From Hymenobacter volaticus (GTDB lineage: Bacteria > Bacteroidota > Bacteroidia > Cytophagales > Hymenobacteraceae): a stretch of 64,000 bases of DNA. Every line of letters begins with the position of its first letter. Position 1 is the first letter of the stretch. The stretch spans positions 4,875,501 to 4,939,500 of the forward strand of contig NZ_CP095061.1 of the NCBI RefSeq assembly GCF_022921055.1. The letters are read 5' to 3'. The translations under genes were made by a program, and so were the position numbers. Under the pieces are notes generated by a model. The model had not been told where the DNA came from and did no database searches. It saw nothing but the letters and a program-made list of their open reading frames with translations. This document shows, one piece after another, positions 56,997 to 64,000 of the stretch.

Positions 56997-57072
56997 TAAG
57001 ACTCCCCTACTGAAAAGGGCTAGTTGCAAGTTTGCAACTAGCCCTTTTCAGTAGGGGAGTCTTATTAGTTAA
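56989..57072. terminator. 84-base near-perfect palindrome (41-bp arms) spanning two convergent stop codons
   Basis: Arms 56989-57029 and 57032-57072 are exact reverse complements around a 2-base centre. The middle (AAAAGGGCTAGTTGCAA and complement) is an ordinary bidirectional terminator; the pairing continues outward through ACTCCCC and CTAATAAG to include the TAA codons of both chrA (56994-56996) and rmlA (57069-57071). By far the longest inverted repeat in the window. Confidence 0.9.
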
Positions 57073-57947
57073 TCCTGCATCACTAAATGCTCTGGCAATT
57101 GCATCAGATAATCGCCGTAGCCGCTCTTGCGCAATGGTTCAGCAATCTTACGGAGTTGATTGGCATCGATAAAACCTTGACGATAAGCCGCTTCCTCGAT
57201 AGAACCTACTTTTAGCCCTTGGCGCTGCTCTAGCACTCGCACAAATTCACCAGCTTGCATGAGGCTTTCGAACGTGCCGGTGTCGAGCCAGGCAGTGCCC
57301 CGGCCGAGGATACCCACTTTCAGCTTGCCACGACGTAAATACTCCTGATTTACGTCCGTAATTTCGTACTCACCGCGTGAGCTCGGCTTCAAGTCGCGGG
57401 CTATCTGGATTACGTCGTTGTCGTAGAAGTAGAGGCCAGGTACTGCGTAATTGCTTTTGGGCTCTTTAGGCTTTTCTTCGATGCTAAGTGCTTTTCTGTC
57501 GGCATCGAACTCCACTACCCCATACCGCTCGGGGTCGTGCACGTGATAAGCGTACACAACGCCCCCGTCCGGGTTGTTGTTAGCTTTCAGTAACTCTTCC
57601 ATGCCTTCGCCGTGGAAGATGTTGTCACCGAGCACCAAAGCCACTTTGTCGTCGCCAATAAAATCAGCGCCTAGCACGAAAGCTTGGGCGAGTCCGTTGG
57701 GCACCTCTTGAATGGTGTACTGGAAGTTGCAGCCCAATTGTTTGCCATCGCCGAGCAATTTTTGGAACTGTGCTTGGTCGTGGGGCGTGGTGATAATGAG
57801 AATGTCTTTGATGCCGGCCATCATCAAAATCGAAAGCGGATAATAAATCATCGGCTTATCGTAGACGGGCATGAGCTGCTTGCTGACAGCCAGGGTAAGC
57901 GGGTGCAGACGAGTACCGGAACCGCCGGCGAGGATGATACCTTTCAT
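57069..57947 (-). CDS. rfbA: glucose-1-phosphate thymidylyltransferase
   Basis: RmlA; joins glucose-1-phosphate and dTTP to dTDP-glucose, the first step to dTDP-rhamnose and related sugars. 292 residues from ATG 57947, where the family opening [18 protein letters not shown] begins; an upstream start 7 codons earlier is unlikely. Other markers: [42 protein letters not shown] and [15 protein letters not shown]. Last gene of the minus-strand nucleotide-sugar cluster; 21 bases separate it from the epimerase gene. Confidence 0.95.
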   Translation of the reverse strand: MKGIILAGGSGTRLHPLTLAVSKQLMPVYDKPMIYYPLSILMMAGIKDILIITTPHDQAQFQKLLGDGKQLGCNFQYTIQEVPNGLAQAFVLGADFIGDDKVALVLGDNIFHGEGMEELLKANNNPDGGVVYAYHVHDPERYGVVEFDADRKALSIEEKPKEPKSNYAVPGLYFYDNDVIQIARDLKPSSRGEYEITDVNQEYLRRGKLKVGILGRGTAWLDTGTFESLMQAGEFVRVLEQRQGLKVGSIEEAAYRQGFIDANQLRKIAEPLRKSGYGDYLMQLPEHLVMQD

Positions 57948-57968
57948 GTAGAATGGTTGAACTACCAA

Positions 57969-58976
57969 CTAGTTTCTAACTGCAATAAACTCTTCGTTGG
58001 CCTTAAACCACGCCAGCGTTTGTTGCAAGCCTTCTCGGATGCGGATTTGCGGATCATAGCCAAGTAACGTTTGGGCTTTACTGATGTCAGCTAGAGAATC
58101 GCGAATATCACCGGGACGGTCAGGTCCGTATTCGGGAGTGATAGTAGAACCGGCTTCTTCCTTCAGGATGTTGAACAGGTCGTTGAGGGAAGTGCGGTCG
58201 GCTACGGCAATGTTGTAGACTTGGTTTACTGCCTCCGGATTCTGCACTAACGCTGCCTTAATATTGGCTTGCACGCAGTTTTCTACGAAGGTAAAATCCC
58301 GGGTCTGGCCACCGTCGCCATTCATGCGCGGCGGTTTGCCTTCTAGCACTGCGTCAATGAAGAGTGGAATAACGGCCGCATAGGCTCCATTAGGATCTTG
58401 GCGCGGGCCAAAGATGTTGAAGTAGCGCAGCCCAATAATCTCCATGCCGTACGTTTTACCAAACACATCAGCATACAGTTCGTTGGCGTACTTGGTAACA
58501 GCATACGGGGAAAGAGGCTTGCCAATCCGGTCTTCTACTTTTGGCAAGGCTTTGTGGTCGCCGTAAGTGGACGAGGAAGCAGCGTACACGAACCGCTTAA
58601 TACCTGCCTCTTTCGCTCCAACCAGCATGTTCACGAAACCGCCCACATTCACGTCGTTGGTGGTGATAGGATCGTTGATGGAACGTGGTACGGAGCCCAA
58701 AGCCGCTTGGTGTAATACGATATCGATGCCGCGGCAGGCGTCCACGCAAGTTTGCCGGTCCCGAATGTCGCCTTCAATAACACGTAGCGTCGGATTGCCT
58801 TCAAACAACGCCACGTTCTTGCGAAAGCCATTGGAATAGTTGTCGAGCACGCGCACCTCTTTGGCGCCGTATTTCAACAGATACTCAACTAGATTAGAAC
58901 CAATAAAACCGGCCCCTCCTGTCACCAGGAAAGCTAGGTTGTCAAGCGGCTGGTCGTGAAAAGGAATGTTGTACAC
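57969..58976 (-). CDS. UDP-GlcNAc C4-epimerase-like SDR (TviC/WbpP type)
   Basis: 335 residues, extended SDR. NAD loop FLVTGGAGFIGSNLVEYL near residue 17; catalytic Ser region AASSSTYGDHKALPK; YxxxK in LSPYAVTKYANELY; RYFNIFGPRQDPNGAYAAVI is the substrate region shared with WbpP/TviC, which interconvert UDP-GlcNAc(A) and UDP-GalNAc(A). The extended N-terminus (FHDQPLDNLAFL) is another TviC trait. The presence of a TviB/WbpO-like dehydrogenase in the same cluster supports a UDP-GalNAcA route. Confidence 0.88.
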   Translation of the reverse strand: MYNIPFHDQPLDNLAFLVTGGAGFIGSNLVEYLLKYGAKEVRVLDNYSNGFRKNVALFEGNPTLRVIEGDIRDRQTCVDACRGIDIVLHQAALGSVPRSINDPITTNDVNVGGFVNMLVGAKEAGIKRFVYAASSSTYGDHKALPKVEDRIGKPLSPYAVTKYANELYADVFGKTYGMEIIGLRYFNIFGPRQDPNGAYAAVIPLFIDAVLEGKPPRMNGDGGQTRDFTFVENCVQANIKAALVQNPEAVNQVYNIAVADRTSLNDLFNILKEEAGSTITPEYGPDRPGDIRDSLADISKAQTLLGYDPQIRIREGLQQTLAWFKANEEFIAVRN

Positions 58977-59016
58977 TAGGGTAATAGGCTAGTTAATGAT
59001 GAGTTGGCGTACTAAC

Positions 59017-59060
59017 GATGAGTGGATGTGTGACTAGAAAGAGACACCCATCCACTCATC
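59017..59060. repeat. 16-bp imperfect inverted repeat between rmlB and the TviC-like gene
   Basis: GATGAGTGGATGTGTG (59017-59032) and CACCCATCCACTCATC (59045-59060) pair with one mismatch around a 12-base loop, within the gene cluster. In the direction of transcription there is no T tract, so it is more likely a processing or stabilising hairpin than a terminator. Confidence 0.6.
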
Positions 59061-59070
59061 AATCAGCACA

Positions 59071-60126
59071 TTAGCGGCTGGCGTATTGCGTGCGGTAGTA
59101 ATCTTGGTAGGCGCCACTGGTCACGTTTTGCAGCCAAGCTTGATTTTCCAAGTACCAATCCACCGTTTGAGACAAACCTTCTTCAAATGTCACGGAGGGC
59201 TTCCAGCCAAGCTCGTTCATGATTTTGCTGCTGTCGATGGCGTAGCGCAAATCGTGGCCAGCACGGTCGGTTACGAAGGTGATCAGCTTGCGCGAAGTAC
59301 CTTTTTCCTTACCCGTTTTCTCGTCGAGTGTGTCGCAGAGCAAGTGAATGAGTTCGATGTTGGCCCATTCGTTTACGCCGCCGATGTTGTAGGTGTCGCC
59401 TACTTTGCCTTTATGAAAAACGGCGTCGATGGCGGTGGCGTGGTCTTTTACAAACAACCAGTCACGCACGTTTTCGCCTTTACCATACACAGGCACCGGT
59501 TGGCCGTGCTGAATACGATGGATAGCCAACGGAATCAGCTTTTCGGGGAAGTGGTTCGGGCCGTAGTTGTTGGAGCAGTTGCTAAGCTTGATGGGCAAAC
59601 CATAAGTATGGTGCCAAGCCCGCACGAAGTGGTCAGAAGCTGCCTTCGAGGCCGAATAAGGGGACCGAGGATCGTACGAAGTTTCTTCGGTGAACATCTC
59701 GGGGCCGAAGTCCAAAGAGCCATACACTTCATCGGTGCTTACGTGGTAAAAGGTCTTGCCTTCGTAGCCTAACGGCTTCCACAGGTTTTTGGCAGCCTGC
59801 AACAGGTTCACAGTACCGAGCACGTTGGTCTTAACGAATGCCAGCGGATCGGTGATACTCCGGTCAACGTGGCTTTCAGCGGCGAGGTGGATAACTGCAT
59901 CCGGCTCCTCGTTTGCAAACAACTGATCTACAAATGCTTGATCGGTAATATCGCCTTTAATCAACCGGTAATTAGGTGCCTCTTCAATATCACGCAGGTT
60001 TTCGAGGTTGCCAGCATACGTGAGGGCATCCAAGTTCAGAATCTGATAGTCTGGATACTTGGTTACGAACAAGCGCACCACGTGCGACCCAATGAAGCCG
60101 GCCCCGCCGGTGATAATGATTTTCAT
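59071..60126 (-). CDS. rfbB: dTDP-glucose 4,6-dehydratase
   Basis: RmlB; converts dTDP-glucose to dTDP-4-keto-6-deoxyglucose with bound NAD. 351 residues. Opening KIIITGGAGFIGSHVVRLF; active-site Thr-Asp-Glu in HVSTDEVYGSL; YxxxK in SPYSASKAASDHF; family segments SNNYGPNHFPEKLIPL and YGKGENVRDWLFVKDH. RmlC and RmlD are not in the window, so the final sugar could be rhamnose or another 6-deoxy sugar. Confidence 0.96.
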   Translation of the reverse strand: MKIIITGGAGFIGSHVVRLFVTKYPDYQILNLDALTYAGNLENLRDIEEAPNYRLIKGDITDQAFVDQLFANEEPDAVIHLAAESHVDRSITDPLAFVKTNVLGTVNLLQAAKNLWKPLGYEGKTFYHVSTDEVYGSLDFGPEMFTEETSYDPRSPYSASKAASDHFVRAWHHTYGLPIKLSNCSNNYGPNHFPEKLIPLAIHRIQHGQPVPVYGKGENVRDWLFVKDHATAIDAVFHKGKVGDTYNIGGVNEWANIELIHLLCDTLDEKTGKEKGTSRKLITFVTDRAGHDLRYAIDSSKIMNELGWKPSVTFEEGLSQTVDWYLENQAWLQNVTSGAYQDYYRTQYASR

Positions 60127-60211
60127 TTTATTGCTTTACGTTAAAGGTCATACTGCTGAGCTTGGCAAACGGCCCGACTGATGTGTTAATCGATCCCGCA
60201 AGGTAAGTAGC

Positions 60212-61236
60212 TTACTTAGTCAAGCTCTGCTGCCACTTCCAGGCGCTAGCCAAGGCTTCTTCCAGAGAAGAAGTGGTTTGGAAGCCCAACACTTCCGTGC
60301 CCTTTGTAACATCGGCGTAGATGGCAGGCACGTCGCCAGGGCGAGCGGGTCCGATAGTGTAATTCAACTTAACTCCTGTGGCACGCTCGAAGGCGTGTAC
60401 TACCTCTAGCACGCTATTGCCGCGGCCGGTGCCTACGTTAAACACTTCGAGCGTCTCCCCTTTCTGGTCGAGCAGGCGTTGAACAGCCACCACGTGCGCT
60501 TTAGCAAGATCTACCACGTGCAAATAGTCACGGATATTGGTACCATCGGGGTATCGTAGGTGTCGCCGAAGATGGTGAGTTTCTCGCGGATACCGGCGGC
60601 GGTTTGAGTGATAAACGGCACCAGGTTTTGCGGAACTCCGAGTGGCAACTCCCCGATCTTAGCGGATGGGTGGGCTCCAATTGGGTTGAAGTAGCGCAAC
60701 AAAATGGTGCGCAGCTTATTGGTAGACGCGGCAGCAATGTCGGTTAGGATATCCTCGCACATTTGCTTGGTAGCCCCGTAGGGCGAACTAGCCTTTTTGG
60801 TAGGCGTCTGCTCGGTAACGGGCAAGGAATCAGGTATGCCATACACCGTGCACGATGAAGAGAATACCAGCGCCTCTACGCCAAATTCGCGCATTACCGA
60901 TACTAGTGTCAGTAACGAATTCAGGTTGTTGCGGTAGTACTCCAGTGGCTTCTGCACCGACTCGCCTACTGCTTTGAAAGCGGCGAAGTGAATTACCCCG
61001 CGCAGGTTGCCTTCCTCGGCAAACACGGCCCGCAATGCTTCTTCATCGTTGCAGTCGATGTTGTGGCTCGGCACCCGCACACCAAGAATAGACTCGATAC
61101 CAGCCAATACCGACTCTTGCGAATTGCTGAAATTATCGACTATGACGGGTTGAAAACCAGCTTCATACAGCTCTACTACGGCATGCGAGCCAATGTACCC
61201 CGCTCCTCCTGTAACCAGTATTTTCGTGCGCTCCAT
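60212..61236 (-). pseudogene. galE: UDP-glucose 4-epimerase GalE, interrupted by a one-base frameshift
   Basis: NAD-dependent epimerase interconverting UDP-glucose and UDP-galactose. N-terminal part (from ATG 61236): ILVTGGAGYIGSHAVVELYE, NLRGVIHFAAFKAVGESV, SSSCTVYGIPDSLP, SPYGATKQMCEDIL, and RYFNPIGAHPSAKIGE. The frame breaks after FGDTYDT at the minus-strand CCCC run (60548-60551). One more C gives DTPDGTNIRDYLHVVDLAKAH, the invariant GalE motif, and reading continues to 60212 for about 341 residues, normal length. The recovered motif makes the missing base certain; the rest is undamaged, so sequencing error is the simplest explanation. Confidence 0.93.
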
Positions 61237-61325
61237 TTTCTGAGGTGAAATAGTGAATGGCGAAATAGTGAGCTGATGCGTTGATGGCTTGACTCAATAT
61301 CAACCGCACCAGCCCACTGTGTCAC

Positions 61326-62621
61326 CTACAAACTCCAGTACTGCATTTGCTTGATCTTGCCGCGGAACAGGCCTTTAATGTCAACCAGCACCGCGTTTTC
61401 CGAGGTAATCGACTGAAAGTACGCTTCGTCTTTGGTAGTGTACGGCTGGTGGCTAACGGCCACAATCACCCCATCGTAATCATCACGAACTTCGGCAGCG
61501 GATGTGAGCCGGAAACCGTACTCGTGGTGCAGTTCGTCGGAGCTGGCATGTGGGTCTACGATGTCGACGTTCACGGAGAAGTTTTTCAGCTCCTGAATGA
61601 CGTCGGCTACTTTCGAGTTGCGAATATCTTCGACGTTTTCCTTGAAGGTCGCGCCCATTACGAGCACCCGGCTGCGGGCCACATCTTTGCCCTGCCGGAT
61701 CATCATTTGCACCGTCTTGCGGGCTATGTAGGCACCCATATTGTCGTTGGTGGTGCGGCCGCTTAGTATCACCTTAGCATCGTAGCCGAGCTCTTTCGCC
61801 TTGTAAGTGAGGTAGTAAGGATCGACGCCGATGCAGTGCCCGCCCACCAAGCCAGGCGAAAACTTCAGAAAGTTCCACTTGGTCCCGGCCGCCTCCAGCA
61901 CTTCGTAGGTGTTGATGCTCATCCGGTCGAAAATCATCGACAGCTCGTTCATCAACGCAATATTGACGTCGCGCTGCGTGTTTTCGATGATCTTGGCCGC
62001 TTCGGCTACTTTGATGCTGCTGGCCCGGTGCACACCGGCTTTCACCACCAGTTCGTAGGTTTTGGCGATGTTGTCCAACGACTCATCGTCGCAGCCGGCT
62101 ACCACTTTTATAATAGTGGAAAGCGTGTGCTCTTTGTCGCCGGGGTTGATGCGCTCGGGCGAGTAGCCAACCTTGAAATCCTCGTGAAATTTCAGGCCCG
62201 ACAGCTTTTCCATCACCGGAATACAGTCGTCTTCGGTGCAGCCGGGGTAGACGGTACTCTCAAACACCACGTAGTCACCTTTCTTCAGCACTTTGCCCAC
62301 GGATGTAGAAGCGCCAAGCAGGGGCTTAAGGTCGGGCTGCGCGTGCTCGTCGATAGGCGTGGGCACAGCCACGATGTAGAAGGTGGCTTCCCGCAGCACA
62401 TCCAGCGAATCGGTGAAGGTGATGTCGCACCCCTCAAAGTCCTCAGACTCTAGCTCGCCGCTTGGGTCAATGTGGTTGCGCATCATTTCGACGCGCTTGG
62501 CATTGATGTCGAAACCAATCACCTGCACTTTACGGGCAAATTCGAGGGCAATGGGTAAGCCCACATACCCAAGACCAATAACGGCCAGTTTCGCTTGTTT
62601 CTGAATAAGTTGCTCGTACAC
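61326..62621 (-). CDS. nucleotide-sugar 6-dehydrogenase (UDP-GlcNAc/GalNAc type, TviB/WbpO)
   Basis: 431 residues; oxidises C6 of a UDP-N-acetylhexosamine to the uronic acid in two NAD-dependent steps. N-terminal NAD motif VIGLGYVGLPIALEFA (15-30), the segment FESTVYPGCTEDDCIPV, YSPERINPGDKEHTL, and the catalytic C263 in GGHCIGVDPYYL. The C-terminal UDP-binding domain contains MGATFKENVEDIRNSKV. These patterns match TviB/WbpO/VipA rather than Ugd. Lies between galE and the WbpD-like gene on the same strand. Confidence 0.93.
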   Translation of the reverse strand: MYEQLIQKQAKLAVIGLGYVGLPIALEFARKVQVIGFDINAKRVEMMRNHIDPSGELESEDFEGCDITFTDSLDVLREATFYIVAVPTPIDEHAQPDLKPLLGASTSVGKVLKKGDYVVFESTVYPGCTEDDCIPVMEKLSGLKFHEDFKVGYSPERINPGDKEHTLSTIIKVVAGCDDESLDNIAKTYELVVKAGVHRASSIKVAEAAKIIENTQRDVNIALMNELSMIFDRMSINTYEVLEAAGTKWNFLKFSPGLVGGHCIGVDPYYLTYKAKELGYDAKVILSGRTTNDNMGAYIARKTVQMMIRQGKDVARSRVLVMGATFKENVEDIRNSKVADVIQELKNFSVNVDIVDPHASSDELHHEYGFRLTSAAEVRDDYDGVIVAVSHQPYTTKDEAYFQSITSENAVLVDIKGLFRGKIKQMQYWSL

Positions 62622-62667
62622 AGAGTAGGGTCTTAGGATCTTAAACTAATATTCTTTGCCAGAAACT

Positions 62668-63261
62668 TCACGACTCGGGACCGACGCGGCGAACCTGCCC
62701 GTCGGCTAATACATACTGCTCCCCACTTTCGGGACAAGTGGCACGGCCAGCTTCATTGAAGGTAAGTTGGTGACCGTAGGCACTCATCCAACCACGCCAA
62801 CGGGCGGGGTTGCCATACACGAGTGCGTACGACGGAACGTCTTTCGTAACTACCGAGCCGGCGCCTACAAAAGCGTACTCGCCCAATTGCACACCGCACA
62901 CAATAGTCGCGTTGGCGCCAATGCTTACTCCGCGCCCTAGTACCGTGCGCTGGTACTCGTGCCGACGCACCACGGCGGCGCGGGGATTAAGGACGTTGGT
63001 AAATACGGCGGAAGGGCCAATGAACACGTCGTCGGCACATTCCACTCCACTATATAAGCTTACGTTGTTTTGCACCTTCACATTACGCCCCAACCGTACG
63101 CCATCCGCTACAAATACATTCTGGCCTAAACTGCACTCCTCGCCCACTTCGGCCCCCGAACTGAGGTGGCAAAAATGCCAGATGCGGCTACCTGCCCCGA
63201 TGCGGCATCCGTCGTCGAGGACGGCGGTGGGATGCGCAAAGTAGGACAACGTATCGGGCAT
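62668..63261 (-). CDS. hexapeptide-repeat N-acetyltransferase (WbpD/WlbB type)
   Basis: 197 residues from ATG 63261; left-handed beta-helix of hexapeptide repeats. Close to WbpD/WlbB, which acetylate the 3-amino group of UDP-2-acetamido-3-amino-uronic acid: [74 protein letters not shown] and [12 protein letters not shown]. The matching aminotransferase and oxidase (WbpE, WbpB) are not in the window; the gene could serve a related sugar. A longer reading to 63324 adds residues before the conserved start. Likely first gene of the cluster. Confidence 0.88.
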   Translation of the reverse strand: MPDTLSYFAHPTAVLDDGCRIGAGSRIWHFCHLSSGAEVGEECSLGQNVFVADGVRLGRNVKVQNNVSLYSGVECADDVFIGPSAVFTNVLNPRAAVVRRHEYQRTVLGRGVSIGANATIVCGVQLGEYAFVGAGSVVTKDVPSYALVYGNPARWRGWMSAYGHQLTFNEAGRATCPESGEQYVLADGQVRRVGPES

Positions 63262-63464
63262 AGATGGGCGTTGGTTTTCAGCCCGCAAAGGTAGGGCTTT
63301 TAGGAGTTTGCCACGGAAAACCAACGAAACTCTTTCAGTTTTACCCTGATTTCTGAGCGAAATCTTCCTGAATTTTAAATCCTCTTATAAGTCACCTTTT
63401 TTAGAGGCAATTAACCCTGGTTTAGGTACCATTTCACGTATTGCACGCCTTGCCTCATAGCTAC

Positions 63465-64000
63465 TTAGCCCGGCCATGTAGCGCGCACCATTCGCTGCTT
63501 ATCGAACATATCGGAGCGCGCTGCTACAGCAGTATAGCCGAGCCCGGTCAACAGACTTACGGTTTGGGCGGCGTATTGCTCGTTGATTTCGAAGTACAGA
63601 CTACCTCCTGCTCTTAAGAGTGTAGTGCCTAGCGCCGCAATGCGTCGGTAAAACAGCAACGGGTCATTATCGGGCACGAACAAGGCCGTAGCGGGCTCGA
63701 AGTTCAGCACGTTGGGGCGCATTAGGGGCCGTTCGTTTTCCAACACATACGGTGGATTGCTCACCAGCACATCCAACGTATGGGCTGCTATTCTCCGCGG
63801 ACACTCACTTAGAATATCAAGTTGCTGAAAGTCGATTTCGCAGCCGTAGCGCACGGCATTGCGGCGCGCTACGGCTAGTGCGTCCGCCGAAATATCCACA
63901 GCCGTAACCTGCGTGGGCTGCAAAGCGCGACAGAGCGCTAATGGAATGCAGCCGCTGCCCGTGCCCACATCCAACACTGACTGCACCTCGCTGCACTCCT
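63465..64000 (-). CDS. prmC: peptide chain release factor N5-glutamine methyltransferase (C-terminal part)
   Basis: PrmC/HemK methylates the Gln of the GGQ motif in release factors. The frame enters from the right window edge, so only about 178 C-terminal residues are present: SAM motif LDVGTGSGCIPLALCRAL, acidic VTAVDISADALAVAR, the diagnostic VSNPPYVLENE, and the C-terminal YFEINEQYAAQTVSLL. The N-terminal helical domain lies outside the window. No operon link to the sugar cluster is evident (about 200 bases apart). Confidence 0.93.
   Translation of the reverse strand, partial: ECSEVQSVLDVGTGSGCIPLALCRALQPTQVTAVDISADALAVARRNAVRYGCEIDFQQLDILSECPRRIAAHTLDVLVSNPPYVLENERPLMRPNVLNFEPATALFVPDNDPLLFYRRIAALGTTLLRAGGSLYFEINEQYAAQTVSLLTGLGYTAVAARSDMFDKQRMVRATWPG

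Noticed and set aside
61246-61285. Short direct repeat of GAAATAGTGA upstream of galE
   Set aside because: Only two copies of about ten bases; too short to claim function.

Overview
The window looks like a chromosomal segment of a Bacteroidota bacterium, most like Hymenobacter or a close relative in the Cytophagales. This rests on a type IX secretion C-terminal tail (BNR protein at 6961-9633), a TonB-dependent receptor with an N-terminal carboxypeptidase-regulatory-like domain, Bacteroidota-type promoters (TTTG with TAnnTTTG, clearest at 31337-31365), an OmpA/PD40 lipid-anchored-style envelope protein, and the combination of a kynurenine pathway with a KaiBC operon. The genus is an inference; the phylum is well supported. 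No rRNA, tRNA, CRISPR array or insertion sequence was seen.

Layout. 0-3 kb: an O-acetyltransferase pair (AlgI-like MBOAT and AlgJ-like SGNH protein). 3-7 kb: Rof-like small protein, asnS and rpoN. 7-10.4 kb: secreted BNR/T9SS protein and a PAP2-like membrane protein. 10.5-22.3 kb: kynurenine 3-monooxygenase, a TonB receptor, an AlkB-like repair protein, then kynureninase, ACMS decarboxylase, 3-hydroxyanthranilate dioxygenase and an SDR. 22.4-34.1 kb: a surface-glycan region with long AT-rich gaps: two GT2 glycosyltransferases, a methyltransferase, several polytopic GT-C-like proteins and two paralogous lipoproteins. 34.2-35.7 kb: an aldehyde dehydrogenase that closely resembles 2-aminomuconate-semialdehyde dehydrogenase and would carry the kynurenine route to 2-aminomuconate. 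35.7-41.6 kb: TonB-like lipoprotein, FadL-type porin and a Gly/Tyr-rich lipoprotein. 41.8-47.7 kb: proS, NfeD and flotillin FloA, OmpA/PD40 protein. 48.5-53.3 kb: kaiC-kaiB-kaiB-histidine kinase and a response regulator. 53.5-57 kb: lipoprotein, 2OG-Fe(II) oxygenase, ChrA. 57-63.3 kb: nucleotide-sugar cluster (rmlA, tviC/wbpP-like, rmlB, galE, tviB/wbpO-like, wbpD/wlbB-like). 63.5-64 kb: C-terminal part of prmC.

Two sequence-level themes stand out. First, six genes (algI-like, one GT-C, the aldehyde dehydrogenase, a lipoprotein at 37.5 kb, a small protein at 43.4 kb, galE) are each broken by one missing base, and in every case the full-length protein is restored by lengthening a run of four G or four C to five. 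That pattern points to homopolymer sequencing or assembly error rather than six real pseudogenes. Second, three intergenic terminators between convergent genes are extended into very long perfect inverted repeats (41-bp arms at 56989-57072, 27-bp at 15362-15416, 25-29-bp at 43279-43339), far longer than an ordinary terminator needs.

How the genes work together: kmo, kynU, haaO, the ACMSD gene and the aldehyde dehydrogenase form consecutive steps of tryptophan/kynurenine breakdown, but are split by a receptor/repair block and by the glycan region. The 57-63 kb cluster should make dTDP-sugar precursors and UDP-HexNAc uronic acids that the glycosyltransferases of 22-34 kb could use. The Kai operon joins a two-domain ATPase, two KaiB proteins and a PAS histidine kinase in one translationally coupled unit.
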